Made by a program: the position numbers and the translations under genes. The notes below the pieces were generated by a model, which was not told the DNA's origin, did no database searches, and saw nothing but the letters and a program-made list of their open reading frames with translations. From assembly GCA_900768515.1 (NCBI GenBank), contig CAAGDG010000093.1:19888-83887 (forward strand): 64,000 nucleotides of DNA. The letters run 5' to 3'. This DNA comes from Lentisphaeria bacterium. Lineage in GTDB: Bacteria > Verrucomicrobiota > Lentisphaeria > Victivallales > Victivallaceae. Shown in pieces: positions 35,401 through 43,053 of this stretch (position 1 is its first letter; every line of letters begins with the position of its first letter).

Positions 35401-36155
35401 TCCGTGCCGCTGGCGGGGAGCCGCTCGAACTGCGGCCGTTGGCGGAACTGGTGATGGCCGACGAGCAGAATGGACTTCAGGGGGTTCTTTCCGAAACCGA
35501 CCTGCAGCTCTCCTGGCTGGAGGATGGCGGCGGCGACGCTTTTCTGCGTTCACTGGATGGACGGCTCGGATTCAAATTGCGCGATCTGCGCATTCCGCAC
35601 TCCCTGGCCAACGGAACGGTCGTGAGGATTCTGCTCTTTCCGGTGGAATTGCTCGCCCAGCTCAGCCGGACCGCGGTCGAGGATCTGCTGCAGTGGAAGG
35701 TGCAGATCTCCAGCGGCGATCACCTTCCGTCGGTGCTGCGGGAGATCGAGTTCGAGGAGGGGTCGCTTGAGTTTACCGCCAGCCACGGGCAGGTCAGGAT
35801 CGGACATTGCCTGTTTCAGGGGGACTGGGTCAGCCGGTTGCGGTTTGACGGCAGTTTCAATCTGGCCGGCGACCGGAAACTGGATTTGATCTCTCATGTG
35901 ACGTTCGGCGGGGTGCAGGCCGCGTTTCCGATCGGCGGCACCATCAATGCGCCGCGGGTGGACCTCGGCGCGATGGCGTCGACCTCGTTTCTGGAGCTGT
36001 TCCAGAAACTTCGCCGGCTTCAATGGATCGGTATCGAACCGGAGGACCCCAACGTTCCCGCCGCGGAGGAGCCGGTCATCATGATCAAGGAATTCAACCC
36101 CGGCAGGAGCTTTCGGGAACTCCGGGAAATTTTCAAGGATTTGTGGGAAAAGTAA
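32403..36155 (+). CDS. AsmA-like/DUF3971-type large membrane-anchored protein
   Basis: This is a 1250-residue protein with one N-terminal membrane helix (about residues 8-32), then a very long beta-rich region. Its end matches the AsmA-like C-terminal domain (LRDLRIPHSLANGTVVRILL, then FNLAGDRKLDLISHVTFGG and PIGGTINAPRVDLG). The family (AsmA, YhdP, TamB) forms periplasm-spanning grooves linked to lipid transport between membranes. A Pro/Glu/Ala-rich insert lies near 900-935. The start is ambiguous: a TTG at 32388 overlaps the preceding stop, while ATG at 32403 has no clear ribosome site. It abuts tatD. Confidence 0.8.
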   Translation: MKRPLKNLFRVLIPAALLIGAAFFFTGSFFLSRVVLPVIGKKCGLEISASAVRWRPFTEWVSVENLRISAGTRPVFSVRQAAGRCHFRELRAGIIALSDVKLVEADWTLYRTAGTSEVKSRKGPEVFPPERKSASETARGEAASGAGKPDPPRRRGLRFNLRNIEAVGSRLQVVFHTPGGVSVLGLDSVNGSLDRFRNGAPLQLKLSGNFQLVSDRENNIDEGKFQLRADAVLGERLLPKELVLGCALSEIRGRISDIPLDGGALALHLESSGGPEGVTVRRLELKQLGEGAERSRVAFSGKIGRRPLRITGKFNGNLSEELLAVLFDLGFGIDPGRSTFACRGEFDWRPGWMSVGGTLHFSRSGSARFGRERIELPAFRIDSDQKLSIDWSEGKADLERCRVALTEGDRTAVLLELPEPVLYSWKDGEEATPPGTLASFRLKFDRFELPLLRFLFRQDCPFRIDSGTFSGDFQLSLPRALDSLAVIGHGTVSAPAWRMGGYSVSLARLSAGVDAELGRDGGFRLRSFSLEPWHASGSLGSAILSGTGNFRPFGAQFEGALSRLRPELAIFFFPAMRALLPGWRALLLEQLSARFQIAFPAGKKRFEVRKWETKLERADGELLSVTAEPFSLRLPDWRPREDLRFRVKAAGEVELFNPFWRSTWFRFQEGTGVLNAVLTLPKSLSGISAEGKLTLNDLELALPQAERTVKNFSTIGIFSFQMPGFRRFELQKMDFYLRSAGRPALRLECPGAWDLDTGDYRGNWEVRYLNEEFVKMFRPDLAREVRFSGKAQVSGRDFFRSFRISAAGNLERWRFVTDTAPVSGNLSLSVNATPDLLQVGNLQLSLRQGEKPLLGVAGGMKLDRSSPSGAGSIQLEASAIDVGRLLALHPLPRNEEPETGAAVKPAAAIPETEAAESAAGEEPEQPATPPRLYFGSHPFDISLRADSIRYSPEIVLGLDGRLRIQTDRFHSDYLSLWINRSRFRLEFGGESRPEGIVFRVRAAGGEPLELRPLAELVMADEQNGLQGVLSETDLQLSWLEDGGGDAFLRSLDGRLGFKLRDLRIPHSLANGTVVRILLFPVELLAQLSRTAVEDLLQWKVQISSGDHLPSVLREIEFEEGSLEFTASHGQVRIGHCLFQGDWVSRLRFDGSFNLAGDRKLDLISHVTFGGVQAAFPIGGTINAPRVDLGAMASTSFLELFQKLRRLQWIGIEPEDPNVPAAEEPVIMIKEFNPGRSFRELREIFKDLWEK

Positions 36156-36965
36156 ATGGAAATTTTCGACACGCATTTTCATTATTACGGCGAGAGCTCT
36201 CCCCTCGAATTTTACCGGAGCGTGACGGCGGAGGCCGCCGTACCGCCCCAGAGCGACATTCTGGTCCCCGACGTGATCCGTCTGATGGCGGTCGGCGGTG
36301 ACTTCCTCGAAAGCCGGCGCGCGGCCGAATTCGCACGGGTGATCGACTCTGCGAACTTCGCGGTCGGGGTGCATCCGCACCAGGCGGCCGCCTATCTGGA
36401 GGAGAAAAATGACTTCGGGGAGTTCCGGGGCATGCCAAAGCTCGCCGCGATCGGTGAACTGGGACTTGACTACTATTATGAGTTGTCCGATCGCGAAGCC
36501 CAGAAGAAGGTGTTCCGGCAGTTTCTGGAACTTGGACTGGAGTGGGATCTTCCCGCGATCGTCCATATCCGGGACCGCGAGGGGTGCGACGACGCCTACC
36601 GCGACGCCTGCGAACTGCTCGACCCCTTCGCCGGCGCCGGCGGCCGGTTTGTGGTCCACTGTTTCGCCGGGACGCCGCAGTGGGCGGAGCGGTTTCTGGC
36701 GCTCGGCGGCTACTGTGGCGTGACCGGCATGGTCACCTTCGGACGCGCCGGGAACATCCGCGAAACACTCCGGGTGATTCCCGACGAGCGGCTGTTGATC
36801 GAAACCGATTCCCCCTACCTCGCGCCGGTGCCGCACCGGGGGCGGGAGAATCATCCCGGATATCTGGTGCTGATTGCCGACCGGGTTGCGCAGGAGCGCG
36901 GCCGTCCGGTCCGGGAAATCGTGGAACTGACGACGGCCAACGGCCGCCGCTTTTTCCGGATCTGA
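36156..36965 (+). CDS. tatD: TatD-family metal-dependent hydrolase (DNase)
   Basis: This is a 269-residue TIM-barrel metallohydrolase. Metal ligands are visible as HFH in FDTHFHYYGES (near residues 6-8), Glu in IGELGLDYYYE, His in VHIRD, His in VVHCFAG and Asp in IETDSPYL. Family members show 3'-5' exonuclease or D-aminoacyl-hydrolase activities. It is slightly unusual in having an insertion after the first metal motif. The ATG directly follows the AsmA-like stop codon. Confidence 0.9.
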   Translation: MEIFDTHFHYYGESSPLEFYRSVTAEAAVPPQSDILVPDVIRLMAVGGDFLESRRAAEFARVIDSANFAVGVHPHQAAAYLEEKNDFGEFRGMPKLAAIGELGLDYYYELSDREAQKKVFRQFLELGLEWDLPAIVHIRDREGCDDAYRDACELLDPFAGAGGRFVVHCFAGTPQWAERFLALGGYCGVTGMVTFGRAGNIRETLRVIPDERLLIETDSPYLAPVPHRGRENHPGYLVLIADRVAQERGRPVREIVELTTANGRRFFRI

Positions 36966-36983
36966 AAAAAAGGAGGCGGAGAG

Positions 36984-37802
36984 ATGGAACGATTTTATCC
37001 GGGCGCCTGCCAGGTCTGCGGCGAACCGGTTTCGAACGATGAAGTCCTGGTGGTCTTCCGGGGGGAACTCCTGGTGATCGCCTCCTCCGGACGGCTGCCG
37101 TCCGGGGAGGAGCTGCCCGTGACCGAACGGCTGCGGTTCGGCCGGATCGGCGCACGGAGCTGCTCCTGCGTTGAACTGCCCCCCGGCTCGGAGCTTCCGG
37201 AGTCGCTGAAGGAGTGCGGCGTGCGCGGCGCGCTGCTGCAGCTCTCCGAATCCGAGCGGATCGCAGTCTGCCGTGCCCGGGAACTGGCTTTCTGGCGGCG
37301 CTGCCACCGGTTCTGCGGCCGTTGCGGGAGGCCGCTGCGGGACCTCGAACAGGAGTGCGCGCTCCGCTGCGACGGCTGCGGCGCACTCTATTACCCGCAG
37401 ATCGCCCCGGCGGTGATCGTTGCGATCCGGGACGGCGAGGGGCGGCTGCTCTTCGCGCGGAACAGCAAATTCCGCCCCGGCATGTACAGTGTGATCGCCG
37501 GCTTTGTCGAGGCCGGCGAGTCGCTGGAGGAGGCGATCCACCGGGAAGTCGCCGAGGAGGTCGGGCTCCGGGTGGGGGAGCTGCGCTACTTCGGCAGCCA
37601 GCCCTGGCCCTATCCGAATTCGCTGATGGTCGCCTTCACCGCCCGCTGTGACGGCGGGGTGCCGCGGCCCGACGGGGTCGAAATCACCGACGCCCGTTTC
37701 TGCACGCCGGAGGAGATGCCTCCGATTCCGGAGCACGGTTCGATCGCGCGCGAAATGATCGACGACTGGCTCGCCAACTACGGAAAGGAAACTCTGCGAT
37801 GA
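36984..37802 (+). CDS. nudC: NAD+ diphosphatase / RNA deNADding enzyme NudC
   Basis: NudC hydrolyses NAD(H) and removes NAD caps from RNA. The 272-residue protein has a zinc ribbon (CGRCGRPL, then CDGCGALYYP at about 113-137), the Nudix box beginning GFVEAGESLEEA and ending REVAEEVG (about 178-199), and the family-specific SQPWPYPNS immediately after. Its length is typical. AGGAGGCGGAGAG precedes the ATG. The next gene overlaps it by ATGA. Confidence 0.95.
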   Translation: MERFYPGACQVCGEPVSNDEVLVVFRGELLVIASSGRLPSGEELPVTERLRFGRIGARSCSCVELPPGSELPESLKECGVRGALLQLSESERIAVCRARELAFWRRCHRFCGRCGRPLRDLEQECALRCDGCGALYYPQIAPAVIVAIRDGEGRLLFARNSKFRPGMYSVIAGFVEAGESLEEAIHREVAEEVGLRVGELRYFGSQPWPYPNSLMVAFTARCDGGVPRPDGVEITDARFCTPEEMPPIPEHGSIAREMIDDWLANYGKETLR

Positions 37803-38347
37803 ATGAAGTCATGTTGGTCCGGATCGGTTTCGGCGTCGGAGCGGCGCTTTCCGCCGGGATCGCCGCCGGCTGTTTCCGGCTGTCGGAACGGAATCTCGCC
37901 GTTGTGGAGCCGTGGCCCCGCAACCGTTTCTGGGGGATGGTGCTCGGCTGGGCGGCGCTGGCGATCTGCGTGCCGCATGCGGAGGCGGTCTCACCGGGAT
38001 TTCTGCTGCCGCTGCTCTGGCCGCTGGCGGTCGCGGTTCCGGTTCTCGGCTACTTCTATGTGGACTACCCGCTGGCCCGGTCGGTCGGCGGACTGGCGAT
38101 TCTGGGCGGCTACTATCTGATCCACTTCGGATTTGAATTCCACACGCCGGCTCTGCCGCTCTACGCGGTGCTCGGCTGGATCCTCGGAATCGGCGGAATC
38201 TGGGTTTCGGGAAAGCCGTGCAGTCTGCGCGACTGGCTGCGGCTCTGCGCCCGTTCCCGGCGCTGGCGGCTGGTCAGTGCGGGATATTTCGCTCTGCTGG
38301 CGCTGGCGCTGGTCGCGGCGGCGCTCTTCACCGACGGGAGGGCGTGA
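37799..38347 (+). CDS. Small polytopic membrane protein
   Basis: This is a 182-residue protein with about five hydrophobic segments (near residues 8-25, 45-60, 64-82, 98-115 and 118-137) and a last one near 160-178. A basic loop (LRLCARSRRWR) lies before the final segment. I recognise no family. It overlaps nudC (ATGA) and is 2 nt from rsmG, so it is part of the operon. Confidence 0.75.
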   Translation: MNEVMLVRIGFGVGAALSAGIAAGCFRLSERNLAVVEPWPRNRFWGMVLGWAALAICVPHAEAVSPGFLLPLLWPLAVAVPVLGYFYVDYPLARSVGGLAILGGYYLIHFGFEFHTPALPLYAVLGWILGIGGIWVSGKPCSLRDWLRLCARSRRWRLVSAGYFALLALALVAAALFTDGRA

Positions 38348-38349
38348 CG

Positions 38350-39051
38350 ATGGAGCTGGATATTGCCGCCTTCGCCCGGGAGTGCTGCGTCCCGGATCCG
38401 GAGGGATTCGCCGCCGGCATGGAGGCGTTCTACCGGATTCTGATCGAAACCAACCGGACGTTGAATCTGACCCGGATCACCGAACATGGCGATTTCGCGG
38501 TCAAGCACGTGGCCGATTCGCTGTCGATCGCGCGCTGTTTTCCGGAACTGGCCCGGGAGAGGCTCGCGGTGGCCGACGTCGGCTGCGGGGCGGGTTTCCC
38601 GTCGCTGGTGCTCGCCTTCGCCTATCCGAACCTGGAGCTAACTCCGATCGATTCGACCGGGAAGAAGGCGGCGTTCGTGGCGCGGACGGCTGAGATGCTC
38701 GGCTTGCGCAACGTCCATGTCGTCACCGGACGCTGCAATGAATTGAACCGCCGTCCGGAGTTCCGGGCGCGGTTCGACGTTGTCACCGCCCGGGCGGTCG
38801 CCCCGGCGCCCGTGCTCTACCGGGACGCCTGCAACCTGGTCGGGCCGGGCGGTCGCTTTCTGCTCTACAAAACACCCGGACAGGCGCAGGAAGAGCTTCC
38901 TGAACTACGCGGGAGCGGCGCAAAGCGGAAGGTCGAATGGCGGGTGACTCCCGTTTTCGAACTGCCGGGACACGCCGGCGAACGGCTGTTCCTCTACTCC
39001 GCGCCGCGTTCCGGTGCCGGAACCGTCGGAACACGGCCTTCCGGGGCCTGA
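38350..39051 (+). CDS. rsmG: 16S rRNA (guanine527-N7)-methyltransferase
   Basis: RsmG methylates G527 in the 530 loop of 16S rRNA. The 233-residue protein shows NLTRIT near residue 38, HVADSL, the SAM motif DVGCGAGFPSLVLA (about 77-90), DSTGKKAAF, and VTARAVAP. The start at 38350 has GGGAGGGCG upstream. Its last 58 bp overlap, on the opposite strand, the end of the 60-residue peptide gene. It is the last gene of the rightward operon. Confidence 0.95.
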   Translation: MELDIAAFARECCVPDPEGFAAGMEAFYRILIETNRTLNLTRITEHGDFAVKHVADSLSIARCFPELARERLAVADVGCGAGFPSLVLAFAYPNLELTPIDSTGKKAAFVARTAEMLGLRNVHVVTGRCNELNRRPEFRARFDVVTARAVAPAPVLYRDACNLVGPGGRFLLYKTPGQAQEELPELRGSGAKRKVEWRVTPVFELPGHAGERLFLYSAPRSGAGTVGTRPSGA

Positions 39052-39176
39052 CGGAGATTCTCCCCGGAACCGTCCGGAAGCGGACGTTCGGGAAACTCCC
39101 GTGGCGGTTCGGCGGAGTGCGCGGCGAGCGCGGCGAGGGTGAACAAAATGGCGGCGGTCGTGCGGTCGATCTTCAT
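38994..39176 (-). CDS. 60-residue secreted peptide coupled to the murC-like gene
   Basis: The ATG (complement of 39174-39176) overlaps the murC-like stop as ATGA, and GGAGGG lies at ideal distance upstream, so translation is well supported. The product begins MKIDRTTAAILFTLAALAAHSAE, a clean signal peptide with a probable cleavage at AHSA-E. About 38 mature residues follow, rich in Pro, Glu and Arg. The 3' 58 bp lie antisense to the end of rsmG. The function is unknown. It could be a small periplasmic factor of the division operon, or a decaying gene. Confidence 0.65.
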   Translation of the reverse strand: MKIDRTTAAILFTLAALAAHSAEPPREFPERPLPDGSGENLRQAPEGRVPTVPAPERGAE

Positions 39177-40711
39177 GATTGTCCCTCCATGGTCAGGCTT
39201 GCGGCGTAGTCGGAAAGCGAATTGTCCCTGGCTCCCATGATCACGATCAGGTCGCCGGGACCGGTCTGCAGCAGCAGGTAGTCGGTGAGCAGTTCGCGGT
39301 TCGGAAAGAAGAGGTAGCGGCGCGGACGGCGGGTCCGGCTCTTCCATTCATCGCAGACCTCCTCGGATTTCGGACTGAAACTGGTGGTCCCTCCGGCGTA
39401 GAAGGGGGGCAGCAGAATGAAGCGGTCCCCGTTGCGCAGTTCGGGTTCGAGATCGCGGAAAAGTTCGTCCTTCATGAAACCGAACGGTTTGAAGCCGTGC
39501 GGCTGAAAGACCGCGTAGAGGTTGCCGGAACAGTTCTCCCGCAACGCGCGGAGACACGAGAGGATCTTCTCCGGATTGTGGGCGTAATCGTCGAAGACCA
39601 TCGCGCCGGAGACGGTCATCCCGGCGTAGTCGTTGCGCCTCCAGACTCCGTCGAACCGCTCCAGCGCCTCCAGCGCCGCTTCCCGGTCGAACCCCAGCAG
39701 TTCCAGCATGGCGTCGATCGCCAGCGCGTTCAGAGCGGTATGGTACCCCGGCTGCGGAAGCACCAGCTTGCGGCCGCCGGAAAATTCCGCCAGCGTGGCG
39801 CGTTCCTCGATCCGGCACTCCTCCTGGTGGATGCCGTAGATTCCGAGCGCGTTGTTCGCTCCGGCCAGGTCGAATGCGGCGCGGTCGCCGGTGGCGGCGA
39901 TCTCCTGCCTGCGGCCGCGGGAGTAGATGGCGGCGGCGCGGGTCACATTCCGGTAGTCGGTCACTGCATAGCGGCTGTCCGGCCGCGGCTCGGCGTCGAA
40001 GACGACCAGTTCCGGTCCGTCCGGTTTCAGGTAGGGCTGTACCGCGTCGTAGACGCTCCGTTCGATGACTGCGCCCTTGCGGACGCGTCCGAGGAACTCC
40101 CCGAACACCCGGGCCAGTTCCTGCTTGTCGTAGTGATCGGTTCCGAGATTGAGCACCAGCGCGTAATCGGGCGAGTAACGGAGCAAACTCTTGTCGCTCT
40201 CGTCGGCTTCGAAGACGAAGTAACGACGCGAACCGGAACGGTAGTTTCCCGCGAACCGTCCCCCGCGGAACCGTTTGATCAGCGCCCCGTCGAGACAATC
40301 CGGATCGACGCCGAGATTGACCAGCGCCTCGGCGAGGTAGGCGGTCACGGTGCTTTTTCCGCAGCTGCCGGTTACGGCGATGGTGTTCCGGTAGCCGGCC
40401 TGTTCGATCATCCGTTCGAGCAGCTCGGCCCGGTGGAGCCGGGGGACGCCGGGAGCGGCTTTGAAGTCGGGATTTCCCTCTTCGATCGCGGTCGAGTAGG
40501 CGAGCAAGTCGGGAAGTCCGTCGGCGGCGAAGGAGCCATCCTGCGGATAGATCCGGATTCCGGCCAGTTCGAGCGCGTCGAGGATCCGGCGGTTCTCCGG
40601 TTTCGCGGCGTCGCGGTCGCTTCCGGTGACGGTGAACCCGAGGTCGGCGCACATTGCGGCCAGTCCGCTCATGCCGATGCCGCCGATGCCGATGAAGTGA
40701 ATGCGAGTCAT
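39173..40711 (-). CDS. murC: Divergent MurC-like Mur ligase
   Basis: This 512-residue protein has the Mur-ligase three-domain plan. The N-terminal nucleotide-sugar Rossmann motif is IGIGGIGMSGLA (7-18), typical of MurC, which adds L-alanine to UDP-MurNAc. The ATP site is TGSCGKST (114-121) where MurC normally has GTHGKTT. EADESD, DDYAHNPEKI (MurC usually DDYGHHP) and FQPHGF are also present. The overall match favours MurC or a paralogue in the Mpl group, but the altered P-loop and DDYAHNP leave the substrate open. It overlaps ftsI (ATGA) and the 60-residue peptide gene. Confidence 0.75.
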   Translation of the reverse strand: MTRIHFIGIGGIGMSGLAAMCADLGFTVTGSDRDAAKPENRRILDALELAGIRIYPQDGSFAADGLPDLLAYSTAIEEGNPDFKAAPGVPRLHRAELLERMIEQAGYRNTIAVTGSCGKSTVTAYLAEALVNLGVDPDCLDGALIKRFRGGRFAGNYRSGSRRYFVFEADESDKSLLRYSPDYALVLNLGTDHYDKQELARVFGEFLGRVRKGAVIERSVYDAVQPYLKPDGPELVVFDAEPRPDSRYAVTDYRNVTRAAAIYSRGRRQEIAATGDRAAFDLAGANNALGIYGIHQEECRIEERATLAEFSGGRKLVLPQPGYHTALNALAIDAMLELLGFDREAALEALERFDGVWRRNDYAGMTVSGAMVFDDYAHNPEKILSCLRALRENCSGNLYAVFQPHGFKPFGFMKDELFRDLEPELRNGDRFILLPPFYAGGTTSFSPKSEEVCDEWKSRTRRPRRYLFFPNRELLTDYLLLQTGPGDLIVIMGARDNSLSDYAASLTMEGQS

Positions 40712-42543
40712 GGTTTTTGTCCCGTACTGGACCCGGTCTCCGGGACCGGGTCCGGCTGGATGTTCAGGTGCCGGAGCACCCGGGTGCAGGTCGCCTTGAA
40801 GGTCGGCGCCGCCACGGTCGAGGCATAGTAGGCCCCCTTCGGTTCATCCATCGTGACCAGCATCACCAGTGCCGGGTCGCGGGCCGGGACGAAGCCGACG
40901 AAACTGGAAAAGTATTTTCCGGAGGCGTAACCGTGGCCGGGAATGTATTTGCGGGCGGTCCCCGTCTTGCCCGCCACCTGGTATCCCGGAATCGCCGCCT
41001 TGACCGCGGTGCCGCCGGGTTCGGTGACCTTGACCATCATCTGGACCAGCGTGTCGCAGGTGGCCGGATTGTCAAACATCTGGACTGGATCCGGGACCGG
41101 AAGTTTGGTCACGACACCGGTGACCGGATCCTGAATCCGGTCCACCAGCCGCAGCTGCGGCAGCAGTCCGTGGTTGGCCAGCGCGCAGTAGGCGCGCAGC
41201 ATCTGCAACGGCGACACCCGGACGCCGTAGCCGATCGGAATGCGGGTGATCGCCAGCCCGTCTTTCCGCCAGCTTTCCAGAGAGGGGAGCCGCCCGGCGG
41301 TTTCCCCGGGGAAGGGGAGGCCGGTCCGGGTGCCGAACCCGAAACTCCTGAGCGCCTGGTAGGCCCGTTCCGGACCGAGCATCATGGCGATTTTCGCGGT
41401 TCCGATATTGCTTGACTTCTGAATGACTCCGGCGACCGTCAGGCGGTCGTAGGGATGGGTATCGGTCAGAGGACGGCCCAGATAGATCCAGCGGCCGTGT
41501 TCGCAGTCGATTTCGGTGTCGGGCGTGACCACCCCCCAGTCGAGCGCCTTGCCGATCGAGAAGGGTTTGATGATCGAACCCGGTTCGAGACCGTCCTCCG
41601 CGATGCGGGTCCGGCTGGCCGCGGGGGAGAAGGTCGAGCGGTCGTTGGGGTCGAAAGTGGGACGCTGCGCCATTGCCAGCACACTGCCGGTTTTGGGATC
41701 GACGATCGCCGCGTACAGTGCGGCGGGTTTCCATTCGGCCCACGCCTTGTCCAATTCCTCCTCCAGAATCGCCTGTATCGGTTCGGATATGGTCAGGTAG
41801 ATGTTGCGGCCGTCGCGGCTCTCCAGCGATTCGTGCAGTCCGTAGTTGAGCGGGCGGCCGATGCGGTCGCGCTCGTAAATTTCGCGTCCGGCGTCGGCGG
41901 TCATCTGGCGGTCGTAGTATTTTTCCAGGCCGAGCTGGGCGACGTCACTGTCGTCGACCACGTTGGTGTATCCGAGTACATTCGAGAGCATCGACCCCTT
42001 GGGATAGGTCCGTTTGTAGGAGTCGGTGAAGAAGAGCACTCCGTTGATCCGGGTGACCTGCAGCTGTTTTTTGATCGCATCCGCGACGTCGATGTCGAGA
42101 TCGCGGGCGATCACCGTGTAGCGGTTGGGAACTTCAACCGGCTTTCCGTCTTCTCCGAGCAGCGGTTCCCCTTTCCGGTTGTAGCGGAACCGGGTCGGAC
42201 GGAGCCGCCGGTAGTATTCGCCGTCGTCTCCGCCGAGCTGGTAGGCGAGCAGCGCGGCAAGTCGTCTCCGCTGAATGTCGCTGCCGAGATTCGAGGGGTC
42301 GGCGGTGACGTGCACGCAGGGAACGTTGCTGACCAGAAGATTTCCGGAGACGTCGTAAATTTCGCCGCGCCGCCCGGAAGTGATCCGGGTGGTGGTGTAC
42401 CGCGCCCGGGCTTTTTCGAGGAACTCATCATGCTGTCTGACCTGCACGAAATAGAGCCGGACCAGCACCGTGATCGCCGGCAGAAGCACGAGCGCCGCCA
42501 TCCATTTCATGCGGAACCGGATGGTGTCGTTGTTGCTGCGCAT
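40708..42543 (-). CDS. ftsI: Peptidoglycan transpeptidase FtsI (class B PBP)
   Basis: This is the septal class B penicillin-binding protein, 611 residues. One N-terminal membrane helix (about 13-33) precedes the dimerisation domain beginning RRGEIYDVSGNLL. The transpeptidase domain has the active-site SxxK at 323-326 (GSIIKPF), the SxN motif SSN (377-379) and the KTG triad (526-528). There is no PASTA domain. It lies between the ftsL-like and murC-like genes in a division/cell-wall operon and acts in the periplasm. Confidence 0.95.
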   Translation of the reverse strand: MRSNNDTIRFRMKWMAALVLLPAITVLVRLYFVQVRQHDEFLEKARARYTTTRITSGRRGEIYDVSGNLLVSNVPCVHVTADPSNLGSDIQRRRLAALLAYQLGGDDGEYYRRLRPTRFRYNRKGEPLLGEDGKPVEVPNRYTVIARDLDIDVADAIKKQLQVTRINGVLFFTDSYKRTYPKGSMLSNVLGYTNVVDDSDVAQLGLEKYYDRQMTADAGREIYERDRIGRPLNYGLHESLESRDGRNIYLTISEPIQAILEEELDKAWAEWKPAALYAAIVDPKTGSVLAMAQRPTFDPNDRSTFSPAASRTRIAEDGLEPGSIIKPFSIGKALDWGVVTPDTEIDCEHGRWIYLGRPLTDTHPYDRLTVAGVIQKSSNIGTAKIAMMLGPERAYQALRSFGFGTRTGLPFPGETAGRLPSLESWRKDGLAITRIPIGYGVRVSPLQMLRAYCALANHGLLPQLRLVDRIQDPVTGVVTKLPVPDPVQMFDNPATCDTLVQMMVKVTEPGGTAVKAAIPGYQVAGKTGTARKYIPGHGYASGKYFSSFVGFVPARDPALVMLVTMDEPKGAYYASTVAAPTFKATCTRVLRHLNIQPDPVPETGSSTGQKP

Positions 42544-42568
42544 CGTTCAGACTCTTCCTGCTGAAGCT

Positions 42569-43021
42569 TCAGTTCCTGCGGTAGGCGGCGCTTCCGCCGC
42601 GCCTCGGATTGCCGGTCCGGACGGGGACGTTGACCGCGACCTCCAGCGGAACTCTTGCCGCCTGTTCCCGGCTCAGAACCGCCATGCGGGTCACCTGTCC
42701 CGGCATCGGCTGATGGAGCCGCAGATCGAAACGGGCGATCATCTCCCGGATGTGCGGCCACGAGCGAAGCCGTTCCCGGCTGATCCGCAGCTGGGCGATT
42801 TCGCGGTCGGTCCGTTCGATTTCGCGCTGGATGCGCTGGATCGAGCGTTCCGTCTCGGTGATCTTCTGGTTCAGATAGATGTAGCCGTTGAGCAATCCGG
42901 CGAAAGCGATGACGATGAGGCCGAACTTAACCACGGTCAGCAGTTTTTCCCCGATGGAACCGCCGTGGGGGTTGTGCCTCGCCATCGACTCCCGCTTGAA
43001 TTTTCCGGATTGGATATTCAT
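42569..43021 (-). CDS. ftsL: FtsL-like bitopic division protein
   Basis: This is a 150-residue protein with a basic cytosolic N-terminus (1-30), one membrane helix (about 31-50), and a periplasmic coiled coil (TETERSIQRIQREIERTDREI region, about 55-90). A proline-containing tail follows. This topology, and the place between rsmH and ftsI, is that of FtsL, which with FtsB and FtsQ activates FtsWI. Sequence identity in this family is low, so the call rests on topology and synteny. GGAGGGACA precedes the ATG. Confidence 0.75.
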   Translation of the reverse strand: MNIQSGKFKRESMARHNPHGGSIGEKLLTVVKFGLIVIAFAGLLNGYIYLNQKITETERSIQRIQREIERTDREIAQLRISRERLRSWPHIREMIARFDLRLHQPMPGQVTRMAVLSREQAARVPLEVAVNVPVRTGNPRRGGSAAYRRN

Positions 43022-43053
43022 GACAAGTGTCCCTCCGCCCGTCTTCCCTATAT

